A program made the translations under genes and the position numbers. 64,000 nt of DNA, taken from assembly GCA_900545025.1 (NCBI GenBank), contig UQXH01000009.1, positions 1-64,000 on the forward strand. Direction: 5' to 3'. Below are positions 25,962 to 35,140 of this stretch, piece after piece (position 1 is the stretch's first letter; the number at the start of each line of letters is the position of its first letter). The DNA is from an uncultured Phascolarctobacterium sp. (lineage in GTDB: Bacteria > Bacillota > Negativicutes > Acidaminococcales > Acidaminococcaceae). The notes under the pieces are model-generated. The model saw only the letters and a list, made by a program, of their open reading frames with translations, was not told the origin of the DNA and searched no databases.

Positions 25962-27036
25962 GACAGAAATTTTTGGACTGACAAGTGAAGCATTACAGGA
26001 GCTGTTTATGCAGCACGGCATTAAAAAATTCAGAGCTAAGCAGGTTTTTCAATGGCTTTATCAGAAATCTGTATTTGACTTTTCTCAAATGCATAATATC
26101 AGTAAAGCGGATATGGCCGTTTTAGCAGAGAATTTTACCATCTTACCGGCAAGTGTTAAAATCTTGCGGGAACAGGATTCTGCTGATGGCTTGACAAGCA
26201 AGCTGCTTTTAGAACTTCCAGATGGAAATTCAGTGGAAACTGTTCTGATGCGTCATGATTATGGCTACAGTGTATGCGTATCAAGTCAGGTAGGATGTGA
26301 TATGCACTGTGCTTTCTGCGCCAGTGGGTTAAATGGCTGTATACGCAATCTGACAGCGGCGGAAATAATTGCTCAGGTTTATCTGTTTAATAATAGACTG
26401 CGCAGTAAGGAAGCTATGGTTTCCCGTGTAGTTGTCATGGGCAGTGGTGAACCGATGCTGAACTATGAAAATGTCATGGGAGCTCTTGATTTTCTGCATC
26501 GGGAAGATACTTGCCATATGAGTTACCGGAATATGACTGTATCTACCTGCGGTATTATTCCGGGTATAGAAAGAATGATAACTGATGCTCGTCCCATCAG
26601 TCTGGCTATTTCCCTGCATGCAGTAAAAAATGATTTACGCACGCAGCTGATGCCGGTAAATAAAGGCTTTAATTTTATTGACGTTATTGCTGCGGCAGAA
26701 AGATATGCTGTGAAAAGCGGGCGTCAGGTAACTTATGAATATATTCTGCTGAAGAATATGAACGACAGTGCAGAGGATGCAGAGCTTTTAAGTAATTGTC
26801 TGCGATTTAAACATGCCTCAGTAAATCTGATTCCTGCTAATCCTGTTGTGGAAAAAGGCTTTGCACGTCCGTCTGCTGCTGTCATAGAACGTTTTTTACG
26901 TGTTTTGCAGAAGAACAGGATTAATGCGACAGTACGCAGAGAAATGGGTAAGGATATTGATGCCGCCTGCGGTCAGCTGCGGGCTAAATTTGCGGAGGAG
27001 CAGAGGAAAGCTTATGAAGATAACTGTAATCAGTAG
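25954..27036 (+). CDS. rlmN: 23S rRNA/tRNA adenine-C2 methyltransferase RlmN
   Basis: A 360-aa radical-SAM enzyme methylating A2503 of 23S rRNA and A37 of some tRNAs. The iron-sulfur motif C-x3-C-x2-C is in CDMHCAFC, the SAM motif in MGSGEPMLN, and the methyl-carrying cysteine in DAACGQLR near the C-terminus. The ATG at 25954 overlaps the rsmB stop by 8 bp and follows AGGCAGGCGAG; an earlier start inside rsmB is unlikely. Confidence 0.95.
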   Translation: MSKTEIFGLTSEALQELFMQHGIKKFRAKQVFQWLYQKSVFDFSQMHNISKADMAVLAENFTILPASVKILREQDSADGLTSKLLLELPDGNSVETVLMRHDYGYSVCVSSQVGCDMHCAFCASGLNGCIRNLTAAEIIAQVYLFNNRLRSKEAMVSRVVVMGSGEPMLNYENVMGALDFLHREDTCHMSYRNMTVSTCGIIPGIERMITDARPISLAISLHAVKNDLRTQLMPVNKGFNFIDVIAAAERYAVKSGRQVTYEYILLKNMNDSAEDAELLSNCLRFKHASVNLIPANPVVEKGFARPSAAVIERFLRVLQKNRINATVRREMGKDIDAACGQLRAKFAEEQRKAYEDNCNQ

Positions 27037-27760
27037 GACTCATGTGGGGATGGTACGCAGCAATAACGAAGACTCCCTGCTTATCAGAGAGCCGTATCTG
27101 TTTGCTGTAGCTGACGGTATGGGAGGTTATGCTGCAGGCGAGATTGCCAGCAGGGCAACCTTGAAAGCTTTTGAAGTGGCTACTTATAAATTACGTCATG
27201 AGCAGGATATGGATGCAGAAAAGATACTGGCTGATGCTTTTGATAAGGCTAATGAGCATATCTGCCTCATGTCAGCTAAAAACCAGTCTTATGCCGGGAT
27301 GGGAACTACGCTGACAGCTCTGTACCTGCCTGGTGATGATACGGCTTATGCAGCCCATGTTGGTGACAGCAGGCTGTATTTATTCCGTAATAGGACGCTT
27401 AGTCAGGTGACGCAGGACCATTCTTATGTAGCTGATCTGGTTGCTAAAGGTAAGCTTACTGACAAAGAAGCTTTTTCTCACCCGCAAAAAAATATGCTGT
27501 TGCAGGCAATAGGTGCGGAGGAACATATCAGGACGGATATTATCCATTTTGCTGTAGAAGCAGGGGATATACTGCTGTTATGCAGTGACGGCTTGTCTGA
27601 TATGCTGCGTGATAATGAGATTGCTGATGTACTGGAACAGAATGATTTAACTGCTGCTGCCGATATGCTGCTTGCTAAAGTGCTGGCAAATGGCGGGCGT
27701 GACAATGTTTCCTTTATTATGATTGCTTTGGCTGCTGAGGAGGATGGCTGTGATGAATAA
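27014..27760 (+). CDS. stp: PP2C-type Ser/Thr protein phosphatase (PrpC/Stp)
   Basis: A 248-aa PPM phosphatase with the metal motifs RSNNEDS, ADGMGGY, GMGTTL, HVGDSRLY, CSDGLSDM and GGRDNVS. It opposes the kinase encoded next. The ATG at 27014 lies inside the last 23 bp of rlmN, with GAGGAGCAGAGGAAAG upstream. The pair phosphatase-kinase followed by rsgA-rpe is the classic Firmicute order. Confidence 0.95.
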   Translation: MKITVISRTHVGMVRSNNEDSLLIREPYLFAVADGMGGYAAGEIASRATLKAFEVATYKLRHEQDMDAEKILADAFDKANEHICLMSAKNQSYAGMGTTLTALYLPGDDTAYAAHVGDSRLYLFRNRTLSQVTQDHSYVADLVAKGKLTDKEAFSHPQKNMLLQAIGAEEHIRTDIIHFAVEAGDILLLCSDGLSDMLRDNEIADVLEQNDLTAAADMLLAKVLANGGRDNVSFIMIALAAEEDGCDE

Positions 27761-29708
27761 GACGATACTAAATAACCGTTATGAAATAATCCGTCCTGTA
27801 GGCAGCGGAGGCATGGCGGAGGTTTTTTTGGCGCATGATAATCTGCTGGACAGGAACGTTGCCGTGAAGATGCTCCGCGATCAGTTTTTGGCAGATAAGG
27901 AGCTTCTGGAGCAGTTCCGCAGAGAGGCTAAATCAGCTGCGCGCCTTATCCATCCGTATATAATCAATATTTATGATGTTGTATCCGAGGGTGACATTCA
28001 GTACATTATTATGGAATACGTAGACGGCGTGACGCTCAAGGAATATTTAAAGGAGCATAAGCTGTCGCTTAATGCTGTGCTGGAGATTGCTGTGCGTTTG
28101 GCTGATGCGCTGCAGCACGCTCATAGTCGTAATATTATACACTGTGACATCAAACCACAGAATATCCTGATAGATAAATACCTTAATCCGAAAATTACCG
28201 ATTTTGGTATTGCCAAGATGATTAGCAACCAGACGACAGTGTATACTGCTGCTGTTATGGGCTCTGTACATTATATTTCTCCGGAGCAGGCGGTAGGCGG
28301 TAAGATTACCGCAAGCAGCGACGTATATTCGCTGGGTATTGTGCTATTCGAGATGCTGACCGGGCAGGTGCCGTTTACAGGCAATACGGCAGTCTCGGTA
28401 GCTATGATGCATGCGGAAAAACCTGTGCCTGCATTGAGTGATTTTATGGATGAGGTACCGGAAGGCTTACAGCATATTATTGACCGTGCTTTGGCAAAGA
28501 AGGCGGAAGACAGATATCAGAATGCCGACGAACTGCGTCGTGATTTGCTTGATTTAAAGATGAAGCTGTATCCTTTCAGCAGTGATGAATATAAGAAAGA
28601 TATGCAGGCCGTAGTGAATGAAAGCAGTTATCCGGCAGTGAAAGATACTGCTGAAGACGACTATGGTGCTACGATGATTATGAAGCCTGTACGCAGTAGC
28701 GGCAGTGATTATGAAGCAGGTTTCCAGGAGGAAAGCAGGCAGGAATTGCCAGAGCAGGAGGCTGATGAAATGCCGATAAGCAGAGCAAAAAAGACTAAGA
28801 AAAAATGGAATTTTACTAAGATATTAGTCTGTATGACCGTGGCAGTCGTGGCCTTGTCTGTTATTGCGCACTTTATTTTTAATCGTAATCGTGAGGTGTT
28901 GCCTGTTCCTGATGTAATCAATATGACGGTAGTTGAAGCACAGGCGGCCCTGGAAGGAAAAGGCTTTGAGGTTGAACTGGAAGAAAGATACGGTAATGCT
29001 GTCAAGCCAGGTACGGTTATGGATCAGTCGCCTAAAGCCGGAGAAAAACGCAAGCAGGGCAGTACTATTTATCTGACTATCAGTAAGGGCGCTGAATTAA
29101 AGACTGTGCCAGAAATTATCGGTATGTCTTTGTCTAAGGCGGAAAACCTGCTTAAAGATGAGGGCTATAATATCGGAAATATCACCAGAAAATACGATAG
29201 CAGCAAGACAGTAGGTATTGTCTTGGAGCAGTCTCCTAAAGCAATGGATAAAGCGCCTAAGGGCAGTAAGATAAATTTGGTTGTAAACGAAGGCGAGAAA
29301 ACAGTACCGAATGTTATTGGCCAGAAGCTGGCAACTGCTAAGCAGCTGCTGGAAAAAGAAGGTCTGACGGTTGGCAGTACCAGCTATACTAAAAATCAGG
29401 CTGATAAAGATACTGTGTTGAGCACAGATCCGGCGCCGGGAAGTCATTTGTCAGAGGGGGCAAAAGTAAATCTTACTTTATCTTCCGGTGCCAGCGAGGC
29501 GCAGGAAAGTATTTATGTTGACTTTGTCATTCCAGGAACGCAGGAGCAGCATATTCAAATTTACGTTATAGACAGCAGAGGCAGGCGCCTTATCTATGAC
29601 GGCTCGCAGAAGGGCGGCGTAAGACTGCGTCAGAAGATCAGTGCTTCTGATAATGCCAAAGTGCAGCTGTACTGTGATAATAAACTTATTGAGGAGAAAA
29701 CTTTGTGA
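27753..29708 (+). CDS. prkC: PASTA-domain Ser/Thr protein kinase (PrkC/Stk)
   Basis: A 651-aa kinase. The cytoplasmic kinase domain (about 10-275) has P-loop GSGGMAEV and DFGIAK. A transmembrane helix is at about 355-377, then three PASTA repeats (about 385-580) bind muropeptides or lipid II outside, and a beta-rich tail closes the protein. The catalytic loop reads HCDIKPQN (H130-C131-D132), so the usual HRD arginine is cysteine; clostridial homologues often share this. The ATG at 27753 is 9 bp after GAGGAGG and overlaps the phosphatase stop. Confidence 0.95.
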   Translation: MNKTILNNRYEIIRPVGSGGMAEVFLAHDNLLDRNVAVKMLRDQFLADKELLEQFRREAKSAARLIHPYIINIYDVVSEGDIQYIIMEYVDGVTLKEYLKEHKLSLNAVLEIAVRLADALQHAHSRNIIHCDIKPQNILIDKYLNPKITDFGIAKMISNQTTVYTAAVMGSVHYISPEQAVGGKITASSDVYSLGIVLFEMLTGQVPFTGNTAVSVAMMHAEKPVPALSDFMDEVPEGLQHIIDRALAKKAEDRYQNADELRRDLLDLKMKLYPFSSDEYKKDMQAVVNESSYPAVKDTAEDDYGATMIMKPVRSSGSDYEAGFQEESRQELPEQEADEMPISRAKKTKKKWNFTKILVCMTVAVVALSVIAHFIFNRNREVLPVPDVINMTVVEAQAALEGKGFEVELEERYGNAVKPGTVMDQSPKAGEKRKQGSTIYLTISKGAELKTVPEIIGMSLSKAENLLKDEGYNIGNITRKYDSSKTVGIVLEQSPKAMDKAPKGSKINLVVNEGEKTVPNVIGQKLATAKQLLEKEGLTVGSTSYTKNQADKDTVLSTDPAPGSHLSEGAKVNLTLSSGASEAQESIYVDFVIPGTQEQHIQIYVIDSRGRRLIYDGSQKGGVRLRQKISASDNAKVQLYCDNKLIEEKTL

Positions 29709-30595
29709 GTGAATTGCAAGGCAGAGTTTTAAAAAATTATAACGGCTATTATTATGTAAATGCAGGAGGGTGCATTTATACCTGCAAAGTTAAAGGGAAG
29801 ATGAAGCAAAATCGTTTTTCCTTAGTGACAGGGGACATGGTAAGCTTTGAGGTCGGCAACGGCGAAGAAGGCATGATTAAGAAGGTTTTGCCGCGTAAAA
29901 ATTTCCTGTTGCGTCCGACTATTGCTAATCTTGATTTGCTGGTAGTAACTTTTGCCTGTGTTACACCTGATTTCAGTTTTCTTTTGGCTGATAAGCTGCT
30001 GGCGTTAGCTGAGCTTGCCAATATACCGGCCATTTTAGTATTAAATAAGTGCGACCTGGCTGATGAAGCGTTGGTACAAAAGATTCGCAGTGTGTATCAG
30101 GCCATTGGGTATGAGGTATATTGCATTTCTGCCTGTGAAAATAAGGGCATAGAAGCGTTAAAAAAGCGCCTGGAAGGATGTATCTGTGCTTTTGGCGGGC
30201 CTTCTGGTGTAGGCAAATCTTCAACAATCAATGCTATAGACCCGGCTGTAAGTTTGCAAACCGGCAATGTAAGTGAAAAGATCGGCCGCGGTAAGCATAC
30301 TACCAGATTTTCTCAGCTTTTACCTTTTGATAAAGGCTATATTGCTGACACGCCCGGTTTTGGCAACCTGCTGTTAGAAGAGCTGGATGATAAAACTTTG
30401 GCAAATGGCTTTCGTGAATTTGCAGCGTTTGAAGATGGCTGCAGATTTTCCCCCTGTACACATACGCATGAGCCGGTTTGCGGGGTAAAGCACGCTGTGG
30501 CGCAGGGCGATATTGCCGGCAGCAGGTATCAGTCCTATTTAGATATCCTGCAGGAAATAAAAGCTTTTCAGGAAAGAGAGGGTAAAAAATTATGA
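29705..30595 (+). CDS. rsgA: Ribosome small-subunit-dependent GTPase A
   Basis: A 296-aa circularly permuted GTPase (RsgA/YloQ) that helps mature the 30S subunit. Order: OB-fold (1-65), G4 NKCD, G1 GPSGVGKSS, G3 DTPGFG, then a zinc knuckle CRFSPCTHTHEPVC. It starts with GTG inside GTTTG-stop overlap of prkC (4 bp), after GAGGAGA. It belongs to the stp-prkC-rsgA-rpe run. Confidence 0.95.
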   Translation: MSELQGRVLKNYNGYYYVNAGGCIYTCKVKGKMKQNRFSLVTGDMVSFEVGNGEEGMIKKVLPRKNFLLRPTIANLDLLVVTFACVTPDFSFLLADKLLALAELANIPAILVLNKCDLADEALVQKIRSVYQAIGYEVYCISACENKGIEALKKRLEGCICAFGGPSGVGKSSTINAIDPAVSLQTGNVSEKIGRGKHTTRFSQLLPFDKGYIADTPGFGNLLLEELDDKTLANGFREFAAFEDGCRFSPCTHTHEPVCGVKHAVAQGDIAGSRYQSYLDILQEIKAFQEREGKKL

Positions 30596-31236
30596 TTAAA
30601 ATAGCGCCTTCTATTTTATCTGCTGATTTTGCTTTTTTAGCAGATGAAATTAAGAAAATTGAAGCAGCTGGAGCTGATTGGGTACATATTGACGTTATGG
30701 ACGGTTTGTTCGTACCTAATCTTACTTTCGGCGCTCCTGTCGTACAGAAGATTAGAAAGGTGACTGACTTGTTTTTTGACTGTCATCTGATGGTAGAAAA
30801 TCCTGAAAAGTATATTGAAGATTTTAAAAAGGCCGGTGCTGACCAGATTGTTGTGCATGCAGAGGCAACTAAGCATCTGCATCGCTGCATCCAGCAGATA
30901 AAAGCAGGTAATATGAAGGCTGGCGTAGCGCTTAATCCTGCTACGCCGCTGGCTGCTGTTGAAGAAATTCTTCCTTATGTTGATATGGTACTTTTAATGA
31001 CAGTAAATCCTGGTTTTGGCGGTCAGTCTTTTATTGAAACCATGGTACCGAAAGTAAGTCGTTTGGCAGAAATGATTAAAGAGCGCGGTTTGGCAGTTGA
31101 TATCCAGGTTGACGGCGGTATTAACGATAAGACAGCAAAGCTGGTAACGGCTGCCGGAGCTAATATCTTAGTCGCCGGCTCGTACGTATACGGCGCACAA
31201 GATGTGGCGCAGGCTATTGCCAGCCTGAGAGAGTAG
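30592..31236 (+). CDS. rpe: Ribulose-phosphate 3-epimerase
   Basis: A 214-aa TIM-barrel enzyme interconverting ribulose-5-phosphate and xylulose-5-phosphate. Conserved strands: IAPSILSADF, HIDVMDG, HLMVENP, VNPGFGGQ and VDGGIN. It overlaps the rsgA stop by 4 bp. It supplies the pentose branch and ends this operon; no obvious hairpin terminator follows. Confidence 0.97.
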   Translation: MIKIAPSILSADFAFLADEIKKIEAAGADWVHIDVMDGLFVPNLTFGAPVVQKIRKVTDLFFDCHLMVENPEKYIEDFKKAGADQIVVHAEATKHLHRCIQQIKAGNMKAGVALNPATPLAAVEEILPYVDMVLLMTVNPGFGGQSFIETMVPKVSRLAEMIKERGLAVDIQVDGGINDKTAKLVTAAGANILVAGSYVYGAQDVAQAIASLRE

Positions 31237-31276
31237 AGAAGCAAATGTAATTTCTGTGAAATTTATGGTTATGCCG

Positions 31277-31305
31277 TTGTAAAAATATCTTTAGGCGGAT
31301 ATAAT
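31277..31305 (+). promoter_or_regulatory. Promoter of the riboflavin operon
   Basis: TTGTAA (31277-31282), 17 bp, TATAAT (31300-31305). Transcription would begin about 60 bp before the FMN aptamer. Confidence 0.8.
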
Positions 31306-31369
31306 ATAAGCAAGGATTTTCCTTGTAATAAATTTTATAAGAAAAATCAAATTGATAATTGCATAGTGT

Positions 31370-31480
31370 CAACCTTTGGGGCAGGGTGTAATTCCCTACC
31401 GGCGGTATAGTCCGCGAGCCTTCGGGCATGAACAGGTGTGATTCCTGTACCGACAGTATAGTCTGGATGAGAAAAGGTGA
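31370..31480 (+). ncRNA. FMN riboswitch (RFN element)
   Basis: The RFN core is unmistakable: GGGGCAGGGTGTAATTCCC, TACCGGCGGTATAGTCCGCGAGCC and CCTGTACCGACAGTATAGTCTGGATG. The outer helix is formed by ACCTT near 31372 and AAGGT near 31474-31478. It senses flavin mononucleotide and controls the four rib genes downstream. Confidence 0.97.
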
Positions 31481-31491
31481 AAAGTGGTTTC

Positions 31492-31537
31492 AGGCCGTAT
31501 TCTTACTCAAAGGTTAAGGATGCGGTCTTATTTTTTC
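31492..31537 (+). terminator. FMN-riboswitch terminator
   Basis: GGCCGTATTCTTA pairs (with G-U pairs) with TAAGGATGCGGTC, followed by TTATTTTTT. Its loop contains CAAAGGTT (31508-31515), which is complementary to AACCTTTG (31371-31378) at the start of the aptamer. Confidence 0.88.
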
Positions 31538-31549
31538 GGAGTGAGTATT

Positions 31550-32650
31550 ATGAATGAAGAAAAATATATGCTGCATGCGCTGAAACTGGCGGCAAGGGCT
31601 GAAGGCGATACAAGTCCTAATCCTATGGTAGGCTGTGTACTGGTAGATGAGAGAGGTATCATTATCGGTGAAGGCTATCATCATCGAGCCGGTGAAGCTC
31701 ATGCAGAGATAAATGCATTATTGGCGGCAGGTGATTTGGCTAAGGGAGCCACTGCCTACGTTACGTTAGAGCCCTGCTCGCATTACGGACGTACCGGACC
31801 TTGCTGCAAGGCTTTGGCAGAGGCTGGCGTTACGAAAGTTGTGGCAGCTTGTCTTGACCCTAATCCGCTTGTTGCCGGACGAGGACTCGAGTATTTACGT
31901 CAGGCTGGTATTGAAGTAAGCTGCGGTATGTGTGAAGAGCAGGCTAAGAAATTAAACGAAAGATTTTTCTGTTGGATTACTAAGAAAAGACCTTTTATAA
32001 CTTTAAAGTATGCGATGACATTGGATGGTAAGATTGCTACGGCTACCGGTGATTCTAAATGGATAACCGGAGAAGCGGCAAGACGTTTTGCTCATCGGCT
32101 GCGCCGTCAGCATGATGCAGTATTAGTTGGAATAGGTACAGTGCTGGCTGATGATCCTGAGCTGACGACAAGGATGGTAAGCGGCAAAAATCCTGTCCGG
32201 GTTGTGCTGGACAGCAGTCTGAAAATCCCTTTACAGGCTAAAGTACTTAATGAAGCAGCAAGAACGATTATCTTTACTGGAACAGAAGCGGATGAACACA
32301 AACAGAATGCTGTGGATCTGCAAAAGAATGTTGAAGTAATCAGGCTGCCATTAAAAGATGGAAGTTTACCTTTAGAGCAGGTTGTTCAAAAATTGAGCGA
32401 GCTTAATATCACCAGTTTGCTGGTAGAGGGCGGCAGTGCTGTGCATGGAGCTTTTTATGACAGTGGGCTGGCGGACAGAGTCTATGCTTTTATTGCTCCT
32501 AAGCTTATCGGCGGTAAGGAGGCTCTATCGCCAATCGGCGGAGCCGGCAGTGAGTTGGTAGCTTCCGGGTTGCAGTTAGATGATGTTGAACAGCGGCTGC
32601 TGGGGAAAGATATTATGATTACTGGTATTGTAAGGAAAGGAGGCTGCTGA
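31550..32650 (+). CDS. ribD: RibD: diaminohydroxyphosphoribosylaminopyrimidine deaminase/reductase
   Basis: A 366-aa bifunctional enzyme for the second and third steps of riboflavin synthesis. The N-terminal deaminase has zinc motifs HAEINAL and PCSHYGRTGPC; the C-terminal reductase has KYAMTLDGKIA and LLVEGGSAVHGAF. The ATG at 31550 is chosen because the earlier in-frame start (31484) falls in the riboswitch expression platform; CGGAGTG is upstream. Confidence 0.96.
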   Translation: MNEEKYMLHALKLAARAEGDTSPNPMVGCVLVDERGIIIGEGYHHRAGEAHAEINALLAAGDLAKGATAYVTLEPCSHYGRTGPCCKALAEAGVTKVVAACLDPNPLVAGRGLEYLRQAGIEVSCGMCEEQAKKLNERFFCWITKKRPFITLKYAMTLDGKIATATGDSKWITGEAARRFAHRLRRQHDAVLVGIGTVLADDPELTTRMVSGKNPVRVVLDSSLKIPLQAKVLNEAARTIIFTGTEADEHKQNAVDLQKNVEVIRLPLKDGSLPLEQVVQKLSELNITSLLVEGGSAVHGAFYDSGLADRVYAFIAPKLIGGKEALSPIGGAGSELVASGLQLDDVEQRLLGKDIMITGIVRKGGC

Positions 32651-33301
32651 ATGTTTACAGGACTTGTAGCTGAACTGGGAACTGTGCAGCGACTGGACAG
32701 GCAGGGAGAGTCGTACCATCTTACGGTCAGTGCAGTTAAGGTTATGCAGAATCTGAAAATTGGCGACAGTGTTGCTGTCAACGGCGCCTGCCTTACTGTA
32801 GTAGATATGCAGGAGGCTGCATTTACTGCTGATGTGATGCCAGAAACCGTGCGTCTGACTAATATAGGCAGTCTTCATGCCGGTGATAAGGTAAATTTGG
32901 AGCGTACGCTGCGCTTATGTGATGGGTTGGACGGACATATTGTCAGCGGACATGTAGAAGGTCTGGGTACAATTCTCAGCAGGAGGCCGGAAGGTATTGC
33001 CAATGTAGTAGAAATAGCTGCTGAAACGCGACTGCTGCGTTATATTCTGCCTAAAGGAAGTATTGCTATTGACGGGATAAGTCTTACCGTAACGGCAGTT
33101 ACGGGCAGCAGCTTTTCGGTAGCAATTATACCGCATACTGCAAAAGAAACGACGTTAGGTTTGAAAAGTGTAGGCGATAAGGTGAATCTGGAAACAGATA
33201 TTATCGGCAAATATGTGGAAAGATTTTTAAATACTGGTGCGCCTGAAAAAACAGAAAAACAGCTTGATAAAAATATTTTACTGGAAAATGGATTTATATA
33301 A
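32651..33301 (+). CDS. ribE: Riboflavin synthase alpha chain
   Basis: A 216-aa trimeric enzyme that dismutates two 6,7-dimethyl-8-ribityllumazine into riboflavin. It starts MFTGLV, the family mark, and contains two lumazine-binding repeats (about 1-97 and 98-200), each with a GDSVAVNGACLT or KGSIAIDGISLT strand. Directly after ribD; AAAGGAGG overlaps the end of ribD. Confidence 0.96.
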   Translation: MFTGLVAELGTVQRLDRQGESYHLTVSAVKVMQNLKIGDSVAVNGACLTVVDMQEAAFTADVMPETVRLTNIGSLHAGDKVNLERTLRLCDGLDGHIVSGHVEGLGTILSRRPEGIANVVEIAAETRLLRYILPKGSIAIDGISLTVTAVTGSSFSVAIIPHTAKETTLGLKSVGDKVNLETDIIGKYVERFLNTGAPEKTEKQLDKNILLENGFI

Positions 33302-33313
33302 GAGGTGAAAAAA

Positions 33314-34537
33314 GTGGAAGAAAAATTTAATTATAGTACCATTGAAGAAGCTATTGCTGCAATTAAAGCGGGCAAAATGGTACTGGTAACAGATGATGAT
33401 GACCGTGAAAACGAGGGCGATCTGATTATGGCGGCAGAGCTCTGCACGCCGGAAGCAATTAACTTTATGGCTAAAGAAGCGAGAGGGCTTATCTGTATGC
33501 CTGCTGCCGGTGAAATTATGGATAAGCTGCAGCTTGGCGCGATGGTCAGCAGGAATACTGATAACCATGAAACCGCCTTTTCCGTATCCATAGACCATGT
33601 AGAAACAACTACCGGTATTTCTGCTTATGAACGTGCGTTTACTATGAAAAAATGTGCTGAAGAAAATGCCCAGCCGGGAGATTTCCGCAGACCTGGACAT
33701 GTATTCCCGTTGCGTGCGCGTGAAGGCGGCGTATTGGTACGCACTGGCCATACAGAAGCCACTGTAGACTTATGTCGTCTTGCCGGCTTGAAACCTGTAG
33801 GCATTTGCTGTGAGATTATGAATGAAGATGGTCACATGGCACGTACTCCTGATTTAATTGAGTTTGCGCGTAAATATGATCTGGTTTTCATTACTGTGGC
33901 AGACCTGGTTGCTTACAGGAAAGCCCATGAAAAAATGGTACATAGAGCGGCAGAGGCAGCACTGCCGAGCAAATACGGCAATTTCAGGATTATTGCCTAT
34001 GAAAATGATTTGGATGATTTGTGTCATGTAGCTATTGTCAAAGGCGATATTGCCGGTAAAGAGAATGTGTTGGTACGCGTACACTCTGAATGTCTGACTG
34101 GTGATGCCCTGGGAAGCCTGCGCTGCGACTGCGGTGATCAGCTGGGTAATGCCCTGCGTATGATTGAGAAAGAAGGCTGCGGCGCTGTTATCTATATGCG
34201 CCAGGAGGGGCGTGGCATTGGCCTTGCTAATAAAATTAGAGCCTATGCGCTGCAGGACCAAGGTCTTGACACGGTGGAAGCCAATGTAAAACTTGGTTTT
34301 GCTCCTGATTTGCGCGATTATGGCATCGGCGCGCAAATCCTTGCAGATTTGGGTCTTACCAGCATACGTCTGATTACTAATAATCCGGCGAAACGTATCG
34401 GTTTATCTGGGTACGGCATTACTATTACTGAGCGTGTGCCGCTGGTTATAGAGCCTAATAAGTATAACGAGCATTATCTTGACGTCAAAGAAGAAAAAAT
34501 GGGCCATGAGCTGCATTGCTCCTGCTGCCACAAATAA
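33314..34537 (+). CDS. ribBA: RibBA: DHBP synthase / GTP cyclohydrolase II
   Basis: A 407-aa fusion that supplies both riboflavin precursors. The RibB half (1-about 205) has DDDDRENEGDL; the RibA half has the zinc cysteines in HSECLTGDALGSLRCDCG and RQEGRGIGL. Start: GTG at 33314, placed 7 bp after AGAGGTG; an in-frame GTG at 33305 overlaps that site and is less likely. Confidence 0.96.
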   Translation: MEEKFNYSTIEEAIAAIKAGKMVLVTDDDDRENEGDLIMAAELCTPEAINFMAKEARGLICMPAAGEIMDKLQLGAMVSRNTDNHETAFSVSIDHVETTTGISAYERAFTMKKCAEENAQPGDFRRPGHVFPLRAREGGVLVRTGHTEATVDLCRLAGLKPVGICCEIMNEDGHMARTPDLIEFARKYDLVFITVADLVAYRKAHEKMVHRAAEAALPSKYGNFRIIAYENDLDDLCHVAIVKGDIAGKENVLVRVHSECLTGDALGSLRCDCGDQLGNALRMIEKEGCGAVIYMRQEGRGIGLANKIRAYALQDQGLDTVEANVKLGFAPDLRDYGIGAQILADLGLTSIRLITNNPAKRIGLSGYGITITERVPLVIEPNKYNEHYLDVKEEKMGHELHCSCCHK

Positions 34538-34549
34538 GGAGGATATAAA

Positions 34550-35011
34550 ATGAATATTTTAGAAGGTAAATTAACTGCCAAAGGTATGAAGGTCGCTATC
34601 GTAGTAGCACGTTTTAATGAATTTATTACCAGCAAACTGCTGAGCGGCGCCATTGATTGTCTGAAAAGACATGAAGCTGAAGACGCAGATATCACTGTAG
34701 CGTGGGTACCCGGTGCTTTTGAAGTACCTTTAGCAGCTAAAAAATTGGCTGCCAGCGGTAAATATGATGCAATTATCTGTCTGGGGGCAGTTATTCGTGG
34801 TGCGACACCGCATTTTGACTATGTATGTGCAGAAGCTTCCAAAGGTATTGCGCATATCAGCCTGGAATACGGTCTGCCTGTTGCTTTTGGTATTCTGACT
34901 ACCGAAAATATCCAGCAGGCTGTTGAACGTGCAGGCACCAAAGCCGGTAATAAAGGCGTAGATGCAGCAATGACCGCTATTGAAATGGTAAATCTTTTTA
35001 AGGAAATTTAA
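34550..35011 (+). CDS. ribH: 6,7-dimethyl-8-ribityllumazine synthase
   Basis: A 153-aa lumazine synthase with ARFNEFIT, GAVIRGATPHFDYV (catalytic His) and FGILTTENIQQA. The family builds pentamers or 60-mer capsids. GGAGG lies 9 bp upstream. It is the last gene of the rib operon and is followed by a terminator. Confidence 0.97.
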   Translation: MNILEGKLTAKGMKVAIVVARFNEFITSKLLSGAIDCLKRHEAEDADITVAWVPGAFEVPLAAKKLAASGKYDAIICLGAVIRGATPHFDYVCAEASKGIAHISLEYGLPVAFGILTTENIQQAVERAGTKAGNKGVDAAMTAIEMVNLFKEI

Positions 35012-35024
35012 GAAAATGCTTTGA

Positions 35025-35052
35025 GGCCGGGAGCATAGCTCTCGGCCTTTTG
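35025..35052 (+). terminator. Intrinsic terminator of the rib operon
   Basis: GGCCGGGAG / CTCTCGGCC (one G-U) with a short loop and TTTTG tail. Confidence 0.88.
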
Positions 35053-35069
35053 TGTTGCAGAAGATAAAC

Positions 35070-35098
35070 TTGTATTTAAAGACGATAATCTATATAAT
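35070..35098 (+). promoter_or_regulatory. Promoter of hslO
   Basis: TTGTAT (35070-35075), 17 bp, TATAAT (35093-35098), 43 bp before the hslO start. Confidence 0.75.
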
Positions 35099-35140
35099 GA
35101 AAAGTATGATTGTAAGGTACTGAGGGAAAGGAGTTTTATT

